Assembly: GCA_020632715.1 (NCBI GenBank)
Contig: JACKFA010000008.1
Span: forward strand, 1-64,000
Direction of reading: 5' to 3'
Length of the DNA stretch: 64,000 nt
DNA from: Deltaproteobacteria bacterium
GTDB taxonomy: Bacteria > Myxococcota_A > UBA9042 > PHBI01
The notes below the pieces were generated by a model that searched no databases, was not told where the DNA came from, and worked only from the letters and a program-made list of their open reading frames with translations. Each line of letters opens with the position of its first letter. The stretch's first letter is position 1. A program made the translations under genes and the position numbers. Positions 18,932 through 28,500 of this stretch are shown in pieces.

Positions 18932-20134
18932 TCAGCGATCGATCTCGCCACCGATCATGTTGATGGTGTCGAACGTCGGGATGATGTCGGCGAGGAGCTC
19001 GCCCTGGACCATCGGCTTCAGCGCCTGGAGGAGCGCGAAGCACGGCGGGCGCACCTTCACGCGCCACGGCCGCCCGCTCCCGTCGGAGACGATGTAGAAG
19101 CCGAGCTCGCCGTTGCCGGCCTCGGTGTAGCCGTACACCTCGCCGGCCGGGACCTTCACCCCCTCCATGATGATCTTGAAGTGGGCGATCATGCCCTCGA
19201 TGGTGTTGTAGACCTGCGGCTTCGGCGGCAGCACGACGTTCCAGTCGTCCACCTTCACGGGGCCCGGCTCCATCATCGCGAGGCACTGGTCGATGATCCG
19301 GAACGACTGCCGGATCTCCTCGAGGCGCACGAGGTAGCGGTCGTAGTTGTCGCCGTTGTCCCCGACGGGCACGTCGAACTCGACCTTGTCGTAGAACATG
19401 TAGGGCATGTGCGTGCGGACGTCGTAGTCGACGCCCGTCGAGCGCAGGCACGGCCCGGTCCAGCCGTAGTCGACGGCCATCTCCTTCGAGATGGCGCCCA
19501 CGCCGGCCATGCGGTCGTAGAAGATCCGGTTCCGCGTCAGGAGCTTGTCGACGTCGACGAGCAGGCGCTGCACCTCCGACTTCGCGTGCGCGTAGCTCGC
19601 GGCGAAGCCCTCGGGCAGGTCGGCCTTGAGACCGCCGACGCGCGTGTAGCTCGTCGTGAGCCGCGCCCCAGTGACCTCCTCGACCACGTCCCACAGGTCC
19701 TCGCGCGCCTGGATGGCGTAGAGGAAGGGCGTGAAGCCGCCGAGCTCGAGGGCGCCTGCGCCGAGGGCCGTCAGGTGGTCGGTGATGCGCGACATCTCCG
19801 CCATCACCATGCGGATCCACTGCGCGCGCGCCGGCGCCTCGATGCCGAGCGCCTTCTCGACCGCGAGCACCCAGCCGACGTTGTTGCAGAGCGGCGAGAC
19901 GTAGTTGAGGCGGTCGGTGTAGGGGATGACCTGGTTGTAGGTCGACACCTCGGACATCTTCTCGAAGCCGCGGTGCAGGTAGCCGATCTTGACGTCCACG
20001 TCGACGACGGTCTCGCCGTCGAGCGTCAGCATCATCTGCATCGTGCCGTGGGTCGCCGGGTGCGACGGCCCCATGGCGACCTGCAGGTACTCGCTGTGGA
20101 GGTGGTCGTCTTCCTTCTTGAGCGCGTCGGCCAT
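18932..20134 (-). CDS. nuoD: NADH-quinone oxidoreductase subunit D
   Basis: 400 residues. This 49-kDa-type subunit forms the quinone site with NuoB. Family marks are visible: MGPSHPATHG near the N-terminus, DVKIGYLHRGFEK, and a C-terminus ending in TFDTINMIGGEIDR. It starts four bases after the nuoC stop. A 69-base GC-rich gap with hairpin potential separates it from nuoG. Confidence 0.96.
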   Translation of the reverse strand: MADALKKEDDHLHSEYLQVAMGPSHPATHGTMQMMLTLDGETVVDVDVKIGYLHRGFEKMSEVSTYNQVIPYTDRLNYVSPLCNNVGWVLAVEKALGIEAPARAQWIRMVMAEMSRITDHLTALGAGALELGGFTPFLYAIQAREDLWDVVEEVTGARLTTSYTRVGGLKADLPEGFAASYAHAKSEVQRLLVDVDKLLTRNRIFYDRMAGVGAISKEMAVDYGWTGPCLRSTGVDYDVRTHMPYMFYDKVEFDVPVGDNGDNYDRYLVRLEEIRQSFRIIDQCLAMMEPGPVKVDDWNVVLPPKPQVYNTIEGMIAHFKIIMEGVKVPAGEVYGYTEAGNGELGFYIVSDGSGRPWRVKVRPPCFALLQALKPMVQGELLADIIPTFDTINMIGGEIDR

Positions 20135-20138
20135 CGTC

Positions 20139-20636
20139 TCAGCCCTCGGTCGGCAGGGTCGGCATGGGCATGAGCGGCTGGTAGCCGCGCTGCGGGTAGT
20201 CCTTCCGCAGGGGGTGCCCCTCGAACTCCTCGTAGAGGAGCACGCGCTTCAGGTTCGGGTGCCCGGCGAAGCGGATCCCGTACATGTCCCACGCCTCGCG
20301 CTCGAACCAGTCGACGCCGCGCCAGACGGAGATCACGCTCGGGACCTCGCAGTCGTCCTCGGTGACCTGCACCTTCAGGCGCACGCGGTGCCGCTTCGTG
20401 ATGCTCGCGAGGTGGTAGACCACCTCGAAGCGCGGCGTCTTGTGGCCGAGGTAGTCGACGCCGCAGACGTCGACCGGGAGCTTCATGTCGAGCTCCGGAT
20501 CCTCTTTCAGGAAGCGGCAGACCTCGACGAGGTACTCGCGCTTGAGCACGACCGTGTCGTCCCCGCGGTACGCGTGGGTCGAGACGACGGCGTCGGGGAA
20601 GCGCGCCGAGATGGCATCGACGACCTTTTGACTCAC
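20139..20636 (-). CDS. nuoC: NADH-quinone oxidoreductase subunit C
   Basis: 165 residues, start GTG. This is the 30-kDa-type subunit: the family signature lies around VDWFEREAWDMYGIRFAGHP, followed by LRKDYPQRGY. It lies only four bases after nuoA, leaving no room for nuoB, which usually sits between nuoA and nuoC. Confidence 0.95.
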   Translation of the reverse strand: MSQKVVDAISARFPDAVVSTHAYRGDDTVVLKREYLVEVCRFLKEDPELDMKLPVDVCGVDYLGHKTPRFEVVYHLASITKRHRVRLKVQVTEDDCEVPSVISVWRGVDWFEREAWDMYGIRFAGHPNLKRVLLYEEFEGHPLRKDYPQRGYQPLMPMPTLPTEG

Positions 20637-20640
20637 GCTG

Positions 20641-21024
20641 CTACTCCCAGTTCATCGCGCCGCGCTTCCACTCGTAGACGAGCCCGAGCGCCAGCACCAG
20701 CACGAAGAAGAGCATGCTCCCGAGCGCGACCGGCGCGAACGCGTCGTCCGCGAGCCACGCCTTGAAGCGGGTCGCCCAGGGGTAGATGAAGACCACCTCG
20801 AGGTCGAAGACCAGGAAGAGGATGGCGGTCATGTAGAACTTCACCGAGAAGCGGCGCCGCGGGTGCGAGACCGGGTCGACGCCGGACTCGTACGGGATGC
20901 CCTTCTCGCGCGTCGGCCGGCGCGGGCCGAGCATGCGGTTCAGGAGCAGGATGACGGCGGCCAGCCCGACGACCAGGATGCTGACGACCGCGACCGGCAC
21001 ATAGGGAGCGTAGTTCGGATCCAT
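20641..21024 (-). CDS. nuoA: NADH-quinone oxidoreductase subunit A
   Basis: 127 residues with three membrane helices and the conserved loop KGIPYESGVDPV, which contains the quinone-site region, plus the acidic FLVFDLEVVFIYPW. It is first in the cluster and follows a candidate promoter. The neighbouring nuoB is missing. Confidence 0.95.
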   Translation of the reverse strand: MDPNYAPYVPVAVVSILVVGLAAVILLLNRMLGPRRPTREKGIPYESGVDPVSHPRRRFSVKFYMTAILFLVFDLEVVFIYPWATRFKAWLADDAFAPVALGSMLFFVLVLALGLVYEWKRGAMNWE

Positions 21025-21099
21025 GCTCGTCTCTCGGGCCCCTCGTCTGGCTCACCGGCGCGCGCTGCGCAGGCGTGACGCGCGCTCGGCGCGCGGCTC

Positions 21100-21128
21100 C
21101 GAGTAGCACGCACCCCCTGCACCGTCAA
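21100..21128 (-). promoter_or_regulatory. Candidate promoter of the nuo cluster
   Basis: On the minus strand TTGACG (21128-21123), a 17-bp spacer and TACTCG (21105-21100) lie about 75 bases before nuoA. The -35 is strong and the -10 poor. Confidence 0.42.
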
Positions 21129-21177
21129 GCCTCGACGGGGGGGCGCGGACCGCGCGGAGACGCGGCTCCGCGGCCGA

Positions 21178-22464
21178 TCACACGGCGGCGAGCGCGGCGC
21201 GCGCGGCGGCCACGGTCTGGTCGATGAGCGCCTCGTCGTGCGCGGTCGAGATGAACCACGCCTCGTACTGGCTCGGCGGGAGCATCACGCCGCGGTCGCG
21301 CATGCCGCGGAAGAAGGCGGCGAAGCGCGCGGTCGCGGCGGGCGTGACGTCGTGAACGGCGTTCACGGGGCCGCCCGTGAAGAAGAGCGTCAGCATGGAG
21401 CCGACGCGCTGGACGACGCCCTCCGCGCCCGTCTCGGCGAGCGCGGCGCGGAGCCCGGCCTCGAGCCGCTCGCCGAGGGCCTCGAGGCGCTCGTAGACGC
21501 CCGGCGCCGCGAGCGCGTCGAGCGTCGCGAGCCCGGCGGCGACGCAGAGCGGGTTCCCGCTGTTGGTGCCGGCCTGATAGACGGGGCCCTCCGGGGAGAC
21601 CGTGGCCATCAGGTCGCCGCGCGCCCCGTAGGCGCCGATGGGGAGGCCGCCGCCGATGATCTTGCCGAGGCAGGTGATGTCCGGGGTCACGCCGAAGCGC
21701 GCCTGCGCGCAGCCGAGGGCCACGCGGAAGCCGGTCATGACCTCGTCGAAGACGAGGAGCGCCCCCTCGGCGGTCGTGAGCTCGCGGAGCCCCTCGAGGA
21801 AGCCCGCGACGGGCGGGACGACGCCCATGTTGCCGGCCACCGGCTCGAGCAGCACGGCCGCGATCTCCCCCGGGTGCTCCGCGAAGAGGGCCTTCACGGC
21901 GCCGAGGTCGTTGAACGGGGCGACGAGCGTGTCGGCGGCCGCGCCCGGGGTGACGCCCGCGGAGTCGGGCGTGCCGAGCGTCATGGCGCCGCTCCCGGCC
22001 TTCACGAGGAGCGCGTCGACGTGACCATGATAATGACCGTCGAACTTCACCACCTTCCGGCGGCCGGTCTTCCCGCGCGCGAGGCGGATGGCGCTCATCG
22101 TCGCCTCGGTGCCGGAGCTCACGAGGCGGAGGCGGTCGATGCCGGGGACGAGGCGGGCGACGCGCTCGGCGAGCGCGGTCTCGGCCTCGGTCGGGGCGCC
22201 GTAGCCGACGCCCTTCGCGAGCTGCGCCGACACGGCGTCGAGCACGGCCGGGTGCCGGTGCCCGAGGATGAGGGGGCCGAAGGCGCACACGTAGTCGATG
22301 TAGCGGGCGCCGTCGACGTCGGTGAGCCAGGCGCCGTCGGCGTGATCGATGAAGACGGGCTCGGCGCCGACGGAGCGGCAGGCGCGGGCGGGGCTGTTCA
22401 CGCCGCCGGGCATGAGCGCCCGGGCGCGCTCGAAGGCCTGGTGGGACGAGGGATGATCGGTCAT
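21178..22464 (-). CDS. hemL: Glutamate-1-semialdehyde 2,1-aminomutase
   Basis: 428 residues, start ATG 22464 with GGAGG six bases upstream. This PLP enzyme makes 5-aminolevulinate from glutamate-1-semialdehyde in the C5 tetrapyrrole pathway. Signs are PGGVNSPARA at the N-terminus, SSGTEATMSAIRLAR (PLP phosphate site), FDEVMTGFR, and the Schiff-base Lys268 in CLGKIIGGGLPIG. Length matches the family. It stands alone upstream of the nuo genes on the same strand. The C5 route fits a proteobacterium outside the alpha class. Confidence 0.96.
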   Translation of the reverse strand: MTDHPSSHQAFERARALMPGGVNSPARACRSVGAEPVFIDHADGAWLTDVDGARYIDYVCAFGPLILGHRHPAVLDAVSAQLAKGVGYGAPTEAETALAERVARLVPGIDRLRLVSSGTEATMSAIRLARGKTGRRKVVKFDGHYHGHVDALLVKAGSGAMTLGTPDSAGVTPGAAADTLVAPFNDLGAVKALFAEHPGEIAAVLLEPVAGNMGVVPPVAGFLEGLRELTTAEGALLVFDEVMTGFRVALGCAQARFGVTPDITCLGKIIGGGLPIGAYGARGDLMATVSPEGPVYQAGTNSGNPLCVAAGLATLDALAAPGVYERLEALGERLEAGLRAALAETGAEGVVQRVGSMLTLFFTGGPVNAVHDVTPAATARFAAFFRGMRDRGVMLPPSQYEAWFISTAHDEALIDQTVAAARAALAAV

Positions 22465-22837
22465 GGCGAGCCTCCGGCGGGGCCGCGCGTCGGCCTCGCG
22501 CGTCATGACATAGCCGCGCGCGCTGGCTTCGACAATCGTGATCCTCCGGTGACTGTCACGTGACACTCGCGATCCACCGGCGATCGCCGAAATGCACGGC
22601 TGCACGCGTCATGCCACATGACGCGACGCGTCAATCATTGGAGATCGCGATCTTGCGCCGAGGGGCCAGCCGCGCGCGTCTCGTGACGCGCCGCGTCGCG
22701 ACGCGTTACCGGGTGCGTATTCATTTTCGCGCTGCCCCCTTGATATCGCGACCGGCGGTCGGGTACATCCGCGCGGCTTCGTCGCACCCCCATCGGCGAA
22801 GGACCTCGATTCGAGGTTGGTCTCAAGGAGGAACCCA
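22465..22837. promoter_or_regulatory. Palindrome-rich region between hemL and the 61-residue gene
   Basis: 373 bases without a gene, less GC-rich than its surroundings. A perfect 21-bp inverted repeat CGCGTCATG-CCA-CATGACGCG is at 22605-22625. A third copy of the half-site CGCGTCATG is at 22499-22507, close to the hemL start. A 12-bp palindrome TGTCACGTGACA is at 22554-22565. These look like operators serving one or both divergent genes. Confidence 0.5.
22740..22769 (+). promoter_or_regulatory. Possible promoter of the 61-residue gene
   Basis: TTGATA (22740-22745), 18-bp spacer, TACATC (22764-22769). The resulting leader of about 60 bases contains a 7-bp palindromic hairpin (22803-22817) and ends in a near-perfect AAGGAGGA ribosome site. 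Confidence 0.42.
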
Positions 22838-23023
22838 ATGCTTCTTCAGCCGAAGAGCTTCGTCGAGCCGCAGACCTTCTTCTGCCGGGGCTTCGCGCTC
22901 CGGATGTCGATCCACGACTGCATGGGCCGCTTCGTGGACGCGAACGCGCTCTCGCTGCGCGACAAGCCCTGCTTCAAGTGCACGCAGGGTCAGGACAACC
23001 GAGCGAACTACTCGAAGACCTGA
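22838..23023 (+). CDS. 61-residue Cys-containing protein of unknown function
   Basis: 61 residues. ATG 22838 is preceded by AAGGAGGA with ideal spacing, the strongest ribosome site I saw in the window. There is no signal peptide. Cys16, Cys28, Cys45 and Cys48 (the last two as CFKC) with His26 could bind zinc or iron. The C-terminus is polar (GQDNRANYSKT). Codon choice matches a real gene. I do not recognise the family. The operator-like palindromes upstream suggest tight regulation and high expression when on. Confidence 0.75.
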   Translation: MLLQPKSFVEPQTFFCRGFALRMSIHDCMGRFVDANALSLRDKPCFKCTQGQDNRANYSKT

Positions 23024-23180
23024 CCCGAGCGCCCGCTCCGGCACGCGCGAGGTCGGCTCGACCGCCTCGCGCGCCCGCCGCGGCCACCACCGCGGGGGGA
23101 GCTCGGAGCCGCCGCGCGAGGCGCGCCCCGCGAAAGCCATGGACGGGTCGGCGTGTTAGGCTCCGCCGGAGCGGAAGACC

Positions 23181-23954
23181 ATGACACGCCGAACCACCAT
23201 CGACCTCGGGGCCCTCGCGCTCCTGCTCGGCGCCGCCGCGCTCTTCATCGGCGCGGCCCCGGCACCCGCTCCGCCACCCGACGCCCCGGCCCGCCGTCCC
23301 GGTGAGCCCGAGGCGCCGGCGCGTCCGCTCGCGCCCCGCGGGCCGACCACCGCGAAGAACGGCGGCGACGCCTCCGGCTCGGGTGGCGACGCGCGCGGCC
23401 CGGCCGCGGGCGACGATGGCGGCTCCCCGGGCGGCGCGGAGGACCGGCGACGCCCCCTCGAGGCGCCGCGGGGCGGCGGCGGCGCGCCCGAGCCCAACGA
23501 CAAGATGCTGCTCATCCCGATCACGAGCCCGTCGGGGTGCCCGCTGCCGAACCACCCGCGGGTGGTCGAGCGGCTCCTCGGGCTCGAGAACCGGAGCCAG
23601 CTCCTCTCGCTCGAGCTCTGGGGGGACACGGACGCCTACGTCCCCTTCCAGAAGGTCCTCTACTACCTCCGCGCGCCGCGCCCGATGTACGTGACGCTCT
23701 TCTGGATCGGCCCCCGCGGCGACGTCTTCATCCCTTTCCAGAGCCTCAAGATCCCGGCGCAGCGCGACGTGCAGGTCGATCCCGCGAGCATCGTCGTGCC
23801 GCCCCTCGGCCACGAGCGCTGGGTCGCCGTCGCGACCCTCGAGCCGACGACCCTCCCGTGCGGCGCCCCGGAGCCCTGGGTGCTGGCCGCGCTCGAGAAG
23901 ATGCTCGCCCTCCCCCACGCGGTCGGCCGCTGGGAGGTCGTGTCGAAGCCCTGA
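23181..23954 (+). CDS. Exported protein with low-complexity linker and DUF4384-like domain
   Basis: 257 residues. An N-terminal hydrophobic segment (about 9-27) is followed by a Pro/Ala/Gly-rich linker (to about residue 105) and a compact C-terminal domain of about 150 residues with YVTLFWIGPRGDVFIPF and, 40 residues on, GHERWVAVATLEP. That pattern resembles DUF4384-type domains; this is inference. It stands between the small Cys gene and the sulfite-oxidase-like gene, with no overlap. Confidence 0.68.
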   Translation: MTRRTTIDLGALALLLGAAALFIGAAPAPAPPPDAPARRPGEPEAPARPLAPRGPTTAKNGGDASGSGGDARGPAAGDDGGSPGGAEDRRRPLEAPRGGGGAPEPNDKMLLIPITSPSGCPLPNHPRVVERLLGLENRSQLLSLELWGDTDAYVPFQKVLYYLRAPRPMYVTLFWIGPRGDVFIPFQSLKIPAQRDVQVDPASIVVPPLGHERWVAVATLEPTTLPCGAPEPWVLAALEKMLALPHAVGRWEVVSKP

Positions 23955-24049
23955 TCGCGCGGACGGCGGGCGGCTCGCCCCGCGTAACCGCCGGCGCCCC
24001 CGTGCCATACTCCCCGACGCCGCGCGACCACGCGGCGAGGAGCGACGCG

Positions 24050-24817
24050 ATGGGCATGGGACGACACGACGACGACGGCAGCCACGACCTCTCCGGCCTC
24101 TCCCTCGGCGGGCACGCCGGCGCCGAGCGCATGCGCGCCCTGGGCCGCCGCGATCTCCTGAAGAAGGCCGCCGCCGGCACCGCGATCGCCGTCCTCGGCG
24201 GCTGGTACCTCCTGTCCGACGACGAGCGCACGCGCCGCGCGCGCGCCGAGATCCGGAAGGACGGCCGCCCGCGCCTCCCGCCCGGGCAGCACCTCATCGA
24301 GAAGCTCCGCCCGATGGGCGGCGAGGCCGGCGATCCGAGCCCGCGCGCGTTCCGCCTGAAGGTCCACGGCCTCGTCGACAAGCCCCTCGAGCTCGACTTC
24401 CGCGAGCTCCTCGCCCTGCCGCAGATCGACACCCCCTGCGACGTCCACTGCGTGACGAAGTGGTCGGTCCTCGACGCCCGCCTGAAGGGCGTCCCGATCC
24501 GCCACCTCGCCGAGCTCGCGGGCGTCCAGAAGGGCGCGCGCCACGTGATCCTCGAGGCCGCCCACGGCTACACCGCCAACGTGCTCCTCGAGGAGGCCCT
24601 CGCCCCCGCGTCGCGCGTCGCGCACGAGCTCGACGGCCTCCCCCTCCCGCAGACCCACGGCGGCCCCGTGCGCGCCGTGATCCCCGATCTCTACTTCTGG
24701 AAGAGCCCGAAGTGGCTCACGGGGATCCGCTTCTCGGCCACCGACGCCCCCGGCTACTGGGAGCGGCGCGGCTACAACAACCACGCCGATCCCTGGAAGG
24801 AGGAGCGCTATGCCTGA
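24050..24817 (+). CDS. Tat-exported sulfite-oxidase-like molybdopterin protein
   Basis: 255 residues. GRRDLLKKAAAG (Arg33-Arg34) followed by a hydrophobic stretch is a twin-arginine signal, as expected for a protein exported with its cofactor. The rest is the small catalytic domain of the sulfite oxidase/MsrP superfamily: FRLKVHGLVDKPL, the Mo-binding Cys134 in VHCVTKWS, and the C-terminal WERRGYNNHADPW segment. There is no heme or dimerisation domain. It overlaps the next gene by 8 bases; that gene encodes a PepSY-like membrane protein, which could be its electron donor, much as MsrQ serves MsrP (inference). Substrate unknown. Confidence 0.88.
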   Translation: MGMGRHDDDGSHDLSGLSLGGHAGAERMRALGRRDLLKKAAAGTAIAVLGGWYLLSDDERTRRARAEIRKDGRPRLPPGQHLIEKLRPMGGEAGDPSPRAFRLKVHGLVDKPLELDFRELLALPQIDTPCDVHCVTKWSVLDARLKGVPIRHLAELAGVQKGARHVILEAAHGYTANVLLEEALAPASRVAHELDGLPLPQTHGGPVRAVIPDLYFWKSPKWLTGIRFSATDAPGYWERRGYNNHADPWKEERYA

Positions 24818-25433
24818 CGCCGAGGGCGTCGTCGCCCCCGAGCCCAGCGCCAGCCCGCGCGCCCGCCGCCGCGCGATCCCCTGGCGCCGCCTCCTCCGCG
24901 CCACCCACCGCGATCTCGGCTACCTCGCCGTCGGCCTGACCCTCACCTACGCCGTGAGCGGCATCGCCGTGAACCACGTCGCCGACTGGGACCCGAGCTT
25001 CGAGAGCTTCGAGCACACCTACCAGCTCCCGACCCCGCTCCCGGCGGACGACGCCGCCATAGCCCAACAGGCGCTCGCCGCGGCCGGCGTGGCGACGCCC
25101 CCCGAGGACGTCTACCGCGCGAGCGACACGCGCCTCGACATCCAGGTCAGCGAGGAGCACGCCGTCCACGTGCAGACCGACACCGGCGTCGTCGTGAGCT
25201 CGGGCCGCACGGGGCGCCCGATCCTGCGCGGCATCAACTGGCTCCACCTGAACCGGGGCAAGGAGGCCTGGACGGCCTTCTCCGACGGCTTCGCCGTGAT
25301 GCTCATCCTCCTCGCGCTGTCGGGGATGTTCATGATCAAAGGTCGGAAGGGGCTCGTCGGGCGCGGCGCGGTGCTCGTCACCGTCGGGCTCCTCGTCCCC
25401 ATCGGCTATCTCTGGCTCTCGGGCGGGCCGTGA
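24810..25433 (+). CDS. PepSY-associated membrane protein, probable partner of the Mo protein
   Basis: 207 residues, overlapping the preceding gene by 8 bases. Helix 1 begins at RDLGYLAVGLTLTYAVSGIAV and continues with NHVADWDP, typical of the PepSY-TM family. A periplasmic domain of about 110 residues follows, then two C-terminal helices separated by MIKGRKG. Such proteins often accompany reductases or oxidoreductases. The start is ATG 24810. Anchoring or electron transfer for the Mo protein is inferred from the overlap. Confidence 0.82.
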   Translation: MPDAEGVVAPEPSASPRARRRAIPWRRLLRATHRDLGYLAVGLTLTYAVSGIAVNHVADWDPSFESFEHTYQLPTPLPADDAAIAQQALAAAGVATPPEDVYRASDTRLDIQVSEEHAVHVQTDTGVVVSSGRTGRPILRGINWLHLNRGKEAWTAFSDGFAVMLILLALSGMFMIKGRKGLVGRGAVLVTVGLLVPIGYLWLSGGP

Positions 25434-25458
25434 TCCGCGGGCGCGCGAAAAGCCGTTA

Positions 25459-25487
25459 TTGAGTCCGCCGGCCAGTCCCGTTAGCAT
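25459..25487 (+). promoter_or_regulatory. Candidate promoter of the giant lipoprotein gene
   Basis: TTGAGT (25459-25464), 17-bp spacer, TAGCAT (25482-25487), 45 bases before the ATG. A fair sigma-70-like match. Confidence 0.5.
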
Positions 25488-25532
25488 CGAAGACAGGGCG
25501 CCCCGCACGGCGCTTCGCACTGGGGGGTGCCA

Positions 25533-28500
25533 ATGAACGGGGGGCTCGGAGCGAACGCCCGCGTCGCGACGCGCGGCCGATGGCCAGGACTCTTCTCCGC
25601 GGCGATCGCGCTGTCACTTTTCGCGAGTGGCTGCGGCGACAGCGACGCCACGGGCTCGTCGACGAAGGACGACACCGTCGCCGACGCGGACGGCGTCGCC
25701 GGAGACGTCGCCCCGGACACGTCGATCCCGGACTCGATCGTCTTCGACACGCTCGTCGACACGGCCTCCGACGGGACCGGCGGCGGCGACGCCGACACGA
25801 GCGATCCGAACCGCTGCCTCGAGAACCCGGGCGCGTTCCTGTGCCCGTGCGTCGCCAACGACGACTGCAACTCGAACTTCTGCGTCCCGTCGGCCAGCGG
25901 CGATCAGGTCTGTACGGTCGTCTGCGAGGAGCAGTGCCCCGCCGGCCTCGACTGCAAGGCCGTCTTCTTCCCCGGCCAGGACCCGACGTTCCTCTGCGTC
26001 GACGTGCGCGCGAACCTCTGCCGCCCCTGCCGCCGCAACACCGACTGCCAGGGCAACTTCGGGCAGATCGGCGACCGCTGCGTCAGCCAGGGCGCCGCGG
26101 AGGGCGCGTTCTGCGGCGTCACCTGCGACGACTCGCGGCCCTGCCCGGAGGGGTACGACTGCGAAGAGGTCCAGGACGTCGAGGTCGGCTCGACGAGCCG
26201 CCAGTGCGTGCCGACGAGCGGCACCTGCGAGTGCTCCGTGCGCGCGGTCATCGAGGAGGCGTCGACCTCGTGCCTGAACGGCGGCTGCTCCGGGAGCCGC
26301 GTGTGCCGCGAGGAGGGGCTCACCACCTGCGACGCCCCCGCGCCCGTGACCGAGGCCTGTAACGGCCTCGACGACAACTGCAACGGCGCGACCGACGAGA
26401 CGTTCCCCAACACCGACGGCGACGCCCTCGCCGACTGCGTCGACGACGACGACGACGACGACGGGATCCTCGACGTCGACGACAACTGCCCGCTCGTCCC
26501 GAACCACGATCAGGAGGACGCCGACGAGGACGGCGTCGGCGACGTGTGCGACGTCCCGCTGACGCCGGTCGTGACGGGGACGACGCCCCCCTCCCCCGCC
26601 AACGACAACGCGCCGGTCTTCTACGGCACGGGCGAGCCCGGCTCGACGGTCGCGCTGCACACGAGCTCGTCCTGCGGCGGCGACGCCGTCGCGACCGCGG
26701 TCGTCGGCGAGGACGGCACCTGGGAGGTCGCGGTCCCCGTGGACGACGACACCACGACCGTCCTCTGGGCCCTCGCCGTCGACGCCGACAGCGGCCTGCC
26801 CTCCCCGTGCAGCGCCGCCGGCGCGACCTACGTCGAGGACTCGACGGCGCCGCTCCCGCCGAACCTGACGGGCACGAACCCGCCGTCGCCCGGGCGCGTC
26901 GTCGCGTACGAGGTGCTCGCGGTCGCCGAGGCGGGCGCCACGGTCACGCTGTTCACCGACGCCGCCTGCGGGAGCCCGGCGGACCTCTCGGGCGTCGCGG
27001 GAAGCGACGGGCGCGTCGCGATCGCGTCGCTCGTGGTCGACGGCGGCACCGCCGAGTTCTGGGCGACCGCCACCGACGCGGCCGGGAACGTGTCGGAGTG
27101 CGTCGGGCCCGTCACCTACCGCCACGACGCGGTCGCGCCGGCCGCGCCGACGCTCACGACGACGATCCCGACGTCCCCGTCGGACACCGTCACGACGCCG
27201 ATCCTCGTCGGGCAGGCCGAGGGCGGCTCGACGGTCACGATCTACACGACGGCCGACTGCACGGGCGCCGTGACGACGACCGTGAACGTCGCGCAGAACG
27301 GGATCTTCACGGTCATCGTGACCGTGGCCGCGAACTCCTCGACCACGTTCTACGCGACCGCGACGGACGCCGCGGGGAACGTCTCGGCGTGCTCGCCGGA
27401 CGGCATCAACTACATCCACGACGACGACAACCCCGATCCGCCCGTGCTCACGGGCACGGACCCGCCGTCGCCCGGCGCGACGACGAGCCCGACCGTGCTC
27501 GGCGAGACCGAGCCGGGCGCGACGGTCAGGATCTACCTCGGCGAGGGCTGCACGAGCTTCCTCGTCGGCACCACCACCGCCGGCGCCGACGGCACCTTCA
27601 GCGTCGTCGTGCCGGTGGCCGCCAACGCGGACACCTTCCTCTACGCTCGCGCGACCGACCTCGCGGGGCGCACCTCGGACTGCACGGCAGACCCGCTGGT
27701 CTACCACCACGACGGCGTCGCGCCGGCAGCGCCGGTGGTGCTCTCGACCGCGCCCGCGTCGCCCTCGAGTGAGCCCTCGCCCGTCGTCGTCGGCACCGCG
27801 GAGCCGGGGAGCAGCGTGCAGGTCTACCGCGACGCGACGTGCGACACGCCGCTCGGCGCGCCCGCGACGACCGAGGCGAACGGCTCGTACGGCGCGCAGG
27901 TGCCGGCCGATCCGAACGCGACCACGACGTTCTGGGCGCAGGCGACCGACGCCGCGGGGAACGTCTCGCCCTGCTCCTCGACCTCGGCGACCTACACGCA
28001 CGACGACGTGGCGCCGGGCGCGCCGGTCATCACGAGCACGAGCCCCGAGTCGCCCGCGTCGAGCCTCACCCCGGCGGTCAACGGCGACGCCGAGGCAGGC
28101 GCGAACGTGGTGATCTACGGTGACGACGCCTGCGCGGGCGTCTCGCTCGGCGCCGGCGCGGCGGACGGCGACGGGCACTTCGCCGTGTCGGTCACCGTCC
28201 CGGCGAACGCGTCGACGACGCTCTACGCGCAGGCGACCGACGCGGCCGGGAACGCCGGCCCCTGCTCGGTGAGCCCGGTGCTCTACACCCACGACGACAG
28301 CCAGCCGATCGTGCCGCAGATCCTCGCGTCGGAGCCGGCGTCGCCGAGCGCCGCCTCCACGACGCCGACGCTCACGGGCGAGGCCGAGGCCGAGACGACC
28401 GTCACGATCTACAAGACCGCGGGCTGCTCGGGCTCTCCGGTGGCGACGACCACGGCGACCGCGACCGGCACGTTCTCGGTGGGCGTCACGGTCGCGGCGA

